A stretch of DNA of 64,000 bases. Source: Lunularia cruciata. Lineage: Eukaryota; Streptophyta; Marchantiopsida; Lunulariales; Lunulariaceae. The notes under the pieces were generated by a model that was not told the origin of the DNA, made no database searches, and worked only from the letters and a program-made list of their open reading frames with translations. Both the position numbers and the translations under genes were made by a program. This document shows positions 56,831 through 64,000 of this stretch, piece after piece (position 1 is the stretch's first letter; every line of letters starts with the position of its first letter). The stretch covers positions 38,964,593-39,028,592 of the forward strand of contig OX419759.1 of NCBI GenBank assembly GCA_948567375.1. Direction: 5' to 3'.

Positions 56831-57798
56831 CAAGGATTCATTAAGTTTTGTTTGCTTATGTTAGAATTATAAAATGAAGATCAACCTCACATAAGATTTA
56901 TGAAAATAATTACTCATATTAGAACACACATACTCCAAAATCAATGATAATCTTGAGTATCATGGTATCTACATATTGCTCAAGCTAGTTAGTACCCTCA
57001 TAAATTTATGATGTGTCTATTGAACCCCATTAATGTTTGCTATGGAATGGAATACAAAATCTATCAACTTCCTTGCTATCTTCCAAATTTACTTCATCTT
57101 TTAGTACTCATAAAAGCAAAAAGTATGCAAATAATGAAGGAATATACCAAAATACTCATTTAAACCTTCTTCATTAGAAATGCTTATTTCTTCTTTTGCT
57201 CTTCTCCTTCTTGGAATGGAGTCTTATGACTTTTTTTTCTTTAATATCTTAAGGTACATCTCTTCATTGTGATCCGTGATAATGATATTTTTCCTCCTTT
57301 GAGGTTGAGAGTAAATCTGTGCAAACACAAACAAAAGCAAACATATCATACATCAATGCATCAATGTATCTTAAAGTAAATATTATTGTAGAGTAGCAAA
57401 TAAAAGAGCATATTAGAGTCAAAAATCAAAAATTTATTGATTTACCCTAGAAGAAGAATTTCTTTTGGTTGTTGATTGGGAGTAAGACATCTATTAAGAA
57501 ATTGCTGCCTTACTCTAAATACTTTGATTTAAAAGTAATATAAAATACACTATAAAACTTATTAGATAGCATTGCTTCTACATTGATCCATGTAAATCTT
57601 GAACTACCTTAAGGAATACAATGTAGCCTTCTAAAATTCAAATATAGTGTTCATTATGAATATGGCTCAATCTATCTCTTAAACTCTTGCTTATCTAGTG
57701 TACTTGCTTGCTTGAAAGAGTGTACAAGGCTAGAATTCCAATAGTAGTTAATTACAAATATAGATCAAGGTATTTCTTAAACTCTTGCCTATTTAGTG
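56830..57798. other. AT-rich stretch, no supported gene
   Basis: Only short frames. A local duplication is visible: ATTTCTTAAACTCTTGC(C/T)TAT.TAGTGTAC at about 57670-57710 and again at 57770-57800, the second copy forming the left flank of Tigger 2. Confidence 0.5.
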
Positions 57799-57800
57799 TA

Positions 57801-59804
57801 CAATAACCTCCTGCTAAATTATGCAACTTAAACCTAGGATGCTTGTGCGTACTTAGTTGGTAGGTGCATACTTAACGTTTTAGCGTAGCATTTTGGACCT
57901 TTTTACTATTTTGATTCTTCTCTTGTTTGATGGAGAGCAAACCTAATGGCAAGCAACTCAATGAGGCTTAATTATGAAAAATCATTGGTAAGCTTAGTTA
58001 AACCAATGTTGATAGCAAGAAAACCTTCTCCCATGATTATTGCAGAAGTGAAGGTGCAATCCAAAAATATTGGGAAAACCAGGACAAGATACTAGAACCC
58101 TCTACTTTAATGTCTGAAGCAGCAAAAACCACAATGTTTTGAGCTTCTATTGGTCATTTTACGGAGCTAGAAGACATGCTATATCTTTGAATTGACAACA
58201 TGCACCATGCCAATTTTCTTGTTCCACCTACTTTAGCAATTGCAAAAATGCAATTGGATTGCTTCTGATCTTACAATTCCTATAAAATATTTCAAGGTGT
58301 TGTGGTAGTGGCTTAGCATATTTAAGGCACATCAGGGCTTGAAAAAAATTCACCTTTATGGAGAAGGAGCAGAGGTTGACAGAATGTTCTTGAGCTTCTG
58401 GTTGCATTGGACAATTTATACAATATCATCAAACAATATGATACAAAACGTGTATATAATATGGATGAAATAGGATTTTTTTTTACAAATTTCTCCCAAG
58501 GTACACTCTCTTGATGCCAAATGAAGATATGTCAACAACAAGAGGGAGGAAGAAATCTAAAGATCACATATCTTTAGTGCAAATACAACATGATTGCATA
58601 AGGTTCCTTGTGTCCTTGTTGGAAACCCAAACAACCAACTTGCATCACGGATTGAGAATGGACCATAAAATATTTCTCTCAAGGAAAGGCTTGGATGGAT
58701 GTTGAAACTTTTTGGAGATTTTTCAACAAAGTATTCTCTTTGAAAGTGAAGAAATAAACTAGATGTCACATTCTCTTAATAATGGACAATGGTCTTGAGT
58801 ATTTTGATGCTTTTGAACAGGATAATGTTTAAATTGTATTCTTTCTTCTACACTACATCAATTGGAAATAGTCATGCAACCAAGGAATAATTGTAGTGCT
58901 AAAAGAAAGGGCTAAGTATATGTACCTCAATGATGTGCTTGACTTCTTTGAACTTGATGAAGAGGCAAAGAACCATAAAAGAGAACAAAGTCAACAACAT
59001 TGACAAGGAGCTATAGGGTCTTCTATACCAAATCCAATGCACCTACTTGATGCTACAAATTACATAAAGAGTGCTTGGGATGCAATATCTTCAAATTCTA
59101 TCAAGAATAGTTTTATAAAGGCAGATATTATGACATTGGTAGGAGACAGCAATGTTGAAGTAGAAGACAATTTAGTGGCAAAAGTGATGCAAAACATGAA
59201 GTCTTTGCATATTCATATAGAGCCCAAAGAATTGGAAATATTTGTCAATGAAAATAATGAGGATAGTGTAAATAATTTATTTACCATCTTGGAGGATGTG
59301 GATGATGTGCTAGGCAACAATTTGAAAATTAAAAGACCAAAAGTACAAACAATAAAAATGATCAAGATGGCTTTAATGCAATTCGAAATTGAAATTGGTA
59401 CATTCTAGGCTTTATTATAGCCCTTGCAGTTTTTTTGAGTTTTTCAATGATTGATCAATTATAGAATACTTTGTAAATTGGGTTTATGTGATAGCTCATA
59501 TCAGTGATTGTCATTGTATTCAAAGGGTTTGAGTAACTCTATAATGTTATTCTCAATATTGACGATCACTTGTTGTACATGGAATGCAAATAGAGGCAAA
59601 GGGACTTATTATGTTCTTTGACTGTCATTTGAATCATTGTAGTGCAACATTCAGGAATTTAATCTAAGTGCTAAACTCAAGAAACTCCAAAATTTTCAAC
59701 AACTTACTATTCATGACATGTTTCACCAATAGAAAATGAACCACAACTTTGGAATGAAATGTTACATACTTAAAATGGGTGTGTACTTAAGCAAGAGTTT
59801 ACTA
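57801..59804 (+). mobile_element. Tigger 2: pogo/Tigger DNA transposon
   Basis: Begins CAATAACCTCCTGC directly after a TA (57799-57800) and ends near 59804 in a degenerate complement of that repeat (TTAAGCAAGAGTTTACTA) followed by TA. The transposase is on + with one helix-turn-helix (about 57940-58060, NGKQLNEA then KIIGKLS), VYNMDEIGFFF (about 58452), MSTTRGRKKSKDHISL, LLIMDNGLEYFDAFEQDNV (about 58775-58830) and an acidic tail (59037-59408). About 2.0 kb, same family as Tigger 1 without its internal duplications. Many stops. Confidence 0.85.
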
Positions 59805-61150
59805 TACTTGATTTCTTGAAGAAATTACTAAGTGTCTAATGACAACATATTTATGACATCAATAAAAATTAATATCCTTCTAATAATAGTGTTCTCCTAT
59901 ATAATTCAACTTGGGCCAAAGAAATGATTCTTTCAAACTTACTATCCTTACACAAGCATAAAATCTGATGAGCACAACAACCAATACCAAAAAAATCATA
60001 TAAATACACTTGGTCCTTTTTTTTGATAAATAATCTTTTATTATTTCCACAACCACTTTACAACTTATTGAACAACATCTTGTTGGCTAAAATATTTGTC
60101 TTCTTTGATGGCATATCATTGTGCAATTGGAAAAAGTGAACCATCTCCTGATCTCAACCAACCATTGAATCTTTTTTGAGCAAATGGATGAGAAATTTAA
60201 GCTCTCTCTTCTTTGTCTAGCTAATCTTTTTTTCTTAGATTGTGTAAATTTTATTTTAGCACTCTATTAGTAATGTGCACTTTGGACCATATTGATTTTA
60301 GAAATATGGATTCTCTTGTACATCTGCTTTTTTTCATGGTGCTCAAATATGTCAACTGTGAAGATAAGTTGGATATAACTTAGCACATAGGGTTTTTCCT
60401 TTTCATCCTAAAACACCATGTAATTTGTTATGAGATCATCAATACTTGGAAATCATTCATGTAGATCCTTATCATCTATCTAAAAGCTATCATATCAAGT
60501 TCCTTTAAGAATTCATTCATATATTTAGTACTTTATTCAATTTTATAAAATTTAATTTAAAGATCTATATCTTGAGATGAACAAATGTACCCTACTTTAT
60601 CAAATCCTATCATGTAATAACCAAAAATTCATATCATTCTCTTGTTCTCCCACTCTAAGTTCTCCTTTCCCAATACATAATTGGACCTTGTCAAAGATTC
60701 ATAATTTCTAATCTTATTGTATGTGCGTAAAATTTCTACATATCTATTCCCCAGTATGATCTTCCAATACATTGCATTTCAAATACTATAAAAAAGCCTT
60801 TTGATTTGACAATAAATGTTCTAGTGAAAAACTCTTGGAGGTAAGACTAACAACCAAGATATAGTCATACTTGTGCTAAGTTATATCCTTTGCTAAGTTA
60901 TCAAATTTTCTCAAAACTAACATCATTTTATAGGAAATAAGTTATAAGTTATAGAATTTGGCAAAAAAATTGTCTAGAGGTAAGAAGGTTGTTGAATTCC
61001 CTTGATTTTTTACAAATTGTAACTTTGTGGAGGGGAATTCTTGAGATATGATGATGATGAATTCTTGAAGTGATGTTTGAAAATTGTGAATACATTTACA
61101 AACAATGGAATGGCTCTCATCAATAAGATCAAGCATGAAGAAGAAGATAC
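59805..61150. other. AT-rich stretch, no supported gene
   Basis: No domain or repeat boundary recognised. Probably decayed intergenic or transposon DNA between two Tigger copies. Confidence 0.45.
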
Positions 61151-62480
61151 TAATGTTATGGAACTTCTCATTTTTTCAGTAAACCACCTGCTTTGGCTGC
61201 TCTTCTCCATTGCCATTCTTTGCATCCTCCTCCTCCTGAACCAAGCCTACAATTTCCTCATCCATTAGTTCCACATGTGCAGCTTGCTCCTCCTGTGTTG
61301 GATTCAAAAGAAAGGCAATTGATATGGGATTTTGTAGATGCATAAATTTGAGTGCCTCCTCCAACTCTCTCTCCATCACTGCCTTTGCTAGATCTATGGT
61401 AGCATCTTTCACCTCACCATCTGCCTTGGTGTTGAACAACATGATGTGCCAAAAGCACTTTGCAATGGCTTTTTTGACTTATCTCAAACCAAGCACCAAG
61501 GCACCATTGCATATCCATCAACTAATCAACTTTGTAGATGGTCTGCTCCATATTATCATTTTTGTCTACAACATGATGCTAGATGGATCTGTTGATAATG
61601 GCATTGAAGGTTGAGATGATGCTAGGATCCATTGGTTGCACACACAAAGTAGTGTTTGGCGGCAACATTTATACGCAAATGTTGCTTAGCTCCAAGTCAT
61701 CCATGATGTGGAAGGGAGCATTGTCAAGAAGGAGGAGGATATGGCATCTTTTATTTTCATTAAAGAGCAAGCTAGGAGAATGGTCAAAAGAGAAGTAATA
61801 AAAGGTGGTGTTAGAGAGACTACACTTAACCATGATTCTACCTTCATATCATCATTGAATTTTGTGGCCATTTTTTGAACAATACTCCCATCATCTAGGC
61901 CCTTTTATTGTTGTGGTGGGTAGAACCTGAGTTGCTCAAGGTCTTGCGGTTGAAGCATCATAGCTTGTTTGCATGGCCAATGAAAAATAGTGAAAGCTTG
62001 TGCAATACATCAACATTTGCTATGAAAGTGAGAGTGATTTGAGTCTTCTCATTTTTGTGGACTTTGATCCATTGTTGTACAATCATTGTGTCTAGCACTA
62101 TGTTGTAAAAAAGGTCCTATGACAAAGAAGTATAATCAAATTTTTTTGAGAACTTACATGGTACAATTATACACTATAGCTTTTTTATACCTATTTTGTC
62201 CATACTATAGACATCATAAGATGCATAATGCTTGACAACACTGTAGAGCATCGATAGAGCTTCTTTCAGTGCCTCCACATCAATTGAACCACTTTTGCCA
62301 TGAATATTCATCGACTTCAGCTTATGACATTGCTGGAATTTCTAAAGCCAACCATTGGAGAAGTTAATAGTGTCCGCCATGATCCCAAGATTGTTTGAAA
62401 ACTTGCATCCTTTCACTTTAATCAATTTTCCCAAGATTTGCATCTTCTTATTTTGACATTGAAGAACATAAGTAGAAAAG
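61150..62480 (-). mobile_element. Tigger 3: truncated pogo/Tigger transposase copy
   Basis: Minus-strand fragments of a third, more diverged DDE_1 transposase. N-terminal part: NFSNGWL with HGKSGSIDVEALKEAL (62250-62390). Then VYSMDKIGI (about 62205), HILLLLDNAPFHIMDDLELS (61690-61750) and an acidic tail with ATIDLAKAVMERELEEALKF and VELMDEEIVGLVQEEEDA (61176-61442). No terminal repeats were found. The catalytic LDNAPFH is intact but stops interrupt the frame. Confidence 0.8.
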
Positions 62481-62509
62481 TCCTTCTTCTAGTAAAGTGT
62501 AGTTGACAA

Positions 62510-63125
62510 TGTGAGTGCACTTTGCAAGCAAGTCACTCCGCTTGGTTGTAATATTCCAAGGATAGGAGAATCATCCAAGCAAAACACAAGAGAAGAAACA
62601 CAAAACTTCACACTCAATACTCAGAGGCCCCAAAGGAGCATCTTGCCTTTATTATATAGTAAAGAGTACCCCTCAAAGGAAGCTCCACCCTTGGATCAAA
62701 TACATGGATTGGTAACATGTTAGCAAGTTCCACCTTTAGATTAGTTGCATGGATGGGTGACATGTTGGTCCTTGTCCCATTTGGACCGAAGTGAATCTTC
62801 TTGTAGGAAGCTCAAAATTGCATAGATGAAATACTGGTAGAAAGCTCTCAATGATATAAACAGTAGGGGGAAGAAAGGCTAGACTTTCTTCTTTGATGGG
62901 CTAAAAATATTTCTATTTTTGAGGTTTAATTCATTTGTTTACGCATCCAAAATTGATTTTGAAATTTTCATAGTGGTTTCTATTCTTGCACTATCAGTGT
63001 AAATTTTTTTTTGGTTACATCTCTATCTGATCTATTTAATCCATGATATATAATATTTTTCTTTATGTTACTAAGTACATTTTCACCTTTGGAAAATATG
63101 TCTAGCTATTGGAATTGCATAAGCC
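62510..63125 (-). mobile_element. Single arm of the foldback element family
   Basis: Colinear with the left arm of the element at 47850-48484: TCCAAGGATA.GAGAA, ACTTCACACTCA, GCCTTTATTATATAG, CCCTCAAAGGAAGCTCCACC, then GAGGTTTAATTCATTTGTTTA and one 165-base unit ending TATGTCTAGCTATTG. Only one arm is present, next to Tigger 3, so it is either a solo arm or a truncated copy. Confidence 0.65.
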
Positions 63126-63334
63126 CTTTGATCTCATGCTACTTCTGTAGGACTTTGGTGATTGCAAATAGTATTTTGTTGATTTTAGGTTGGGAGATCC
63201 TGTTTTGCAAGCCAAACTTGTGCTTTGCGCACATAGCAAGGGCCATCTAAGACAAATTCAGATTTGTAGCCTTGTGTATGCAAATATGTTGCTTCTGCTT
63301 TGACATAGGAGTTGCTGGCGAGCCAGTCGCCACG

Positions 63335-63670
63335 ATTACCATAGGGAAAGCATGGCGGGAAGATCAGCACAAGCTAACACCTCACAGACCGTTCTCTAAT
63401 AATTCTTTCGCAAAAGACATGCTGAGACAGACAGACACATAGAGGAACACGTGGAACGAGTGGAAAGCACGGGAGCTTTTGGTTTGAGGCGTACGGCGTA
63501 GTAACGGCTACCGTAGGGGAAGCATGAATAGAATATCAGTGCAAGCTAATACCTCAGAAACTGTTGCCTTATCGCTCTTTCGAAAAAGGCTCGTAGGGAC
63601 ACACCGAGTATATGTGGAAATGAGCGGAAAATGCCTCGAACCATTTTCTGCAAATTTTTGGTTCAAGGAA
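63335..63670. repeat. Diverged tandem duplication of about 175 bp
   Basis: Two units begin ATTACCATAGGGAAAGCATG (about 63337) and CTACCGTAGGGGAAGCATGA (about 63511). They share CAAGCTAA(C/T)ACCTCA, CTTTCG(C/A)AAAA and GAGTGGAAA/GAGCGGAAA. Composition is richer in G/C than the neighbouring transposon DNA. No function recognised. The short frame on - at 63185-63370 is open across the first unit but has no domain. Confidence 0.55.
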
Positions 63671-64000
63671 GTAGGGTGTGGTACCTCTCCTAAGTTATAG
63701 CCAGACCTCCCCACGCGACACTATAACCTAATAGAGGTATGACTACTTGATTCGAAAGTTACCTTGAATTCTGATTGACAGACGTTCTTATTTCAATTTT
63801 AAATTAAATCCTTAATTAATGGTATAATAATTATGTCTTACATCATAGCTGAAATATTGCGAGGCACCTCTCAAAATGATTCATAAGTTTCTATGACTAT
63901 GGAAATCTCACGGATAAAGTTCTCAAGAACTCCCTAAAACTCCCCGTAACATCCTACTCTATCATTACAGATGACGATTCAGACTCTGGCAATCCTTAGA
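63671..64000. other. End of window, nothing recognised
   Basis: Mixed-composition sequence with no coding, RNA or repeat signal that I can support. Confidence 0.4.

Noticed and set aside
1..64000. CRISPR arrays, tRNA or rRNA genes, bacterial-type operons
   Set aside because: No regularly spaced identical repeats with unique spacers, no cloverleaf or rRNA-like segments were recognised; the DNA is eukaryotic nuclear in character.

Overview
This window is nuclear DNA from a plant-type (streptophyte) genome. The genes are interrupted by GT-AG introns, long stretches are AT-rich and non-coding, and there are decayed APE-type LINEs, Ty3/gypsy elements with tRNA-Met primer sites, and Tigger/pogo DNA transposons. 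No bacterial-style operons, tRNA, rRNA or CRISPR arrays were recognised. The species cannot be named from the sequence. A kinesin-3-type motor and a gypsy element carrying a cytosine methyltransferase domain point away from a typical flowering plant, towards an alga or a seedless or early-diverging plant (inference).

Layout. 895-4780: dead LINE on + (nucleic-acid-binding ORF1, endonuclease, reverse transcriptase). 4.8-10.8 kb: AT-rich, nothing supported. 11.3-19.7 kb: the one convincing host gene, on -, a spliced kinesin. Twelve exons join in phase into about 1,750 codons with intact P-loop, switch I and switch II, kinesin-3 signature residues, a 132-residue motor insertion, a 3.5-kb terminal exon encoding degenerate 14-residue repeats, a predicted membrane segment and a C-terminal FHA-like domain. 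19.7-24.1 kb: probable 5' region of that gene, with a hairpin, a G-quadruplex-like run, local repeats and a possible 5' exon. 24.2-28.4 kb: AT-rich.

28.4-63.1 kb is a nested transposon graveyard. Gypsy A (+, 28.4-33.6 kb) is split by a 2.2-kb insertion. An LTR with primer site follows at 33.6-34.1 kb. Gypsy B (-, 34.1-39.4 kb) has both LTRs. Gypsy C fragments (+) lie at 39.8-42.6 kb. Gypsy D (+, about 42.7-56.2 kb) is the largest and most unusual: gag, protease, a C5 cytosine-methyltransferase domain, RT, RNase H, integrase and a degenerate PHD-like finger. It is itself interrupted by a foldback element (47.85-49.25 kb) and by a Tigger element (52,527-54,659) inserted exactly at a TA inside the integrase. 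A solo gypsy LTR (56.4-56.8 kb), two more Tigger copies (57.8-59.8 and 61.15-62.5 kb) and another foldback-family arm (62.5-63.1 kb) follow. Several gypsy LTRs carry heat-shock-element-like motifs.

All transposon reading frames are broken by stops and frameshifts; the kinesin frame is intact. Nesting gives an order of events: gypsy D inserted first, then the foldback element and Tigger 1 within it.
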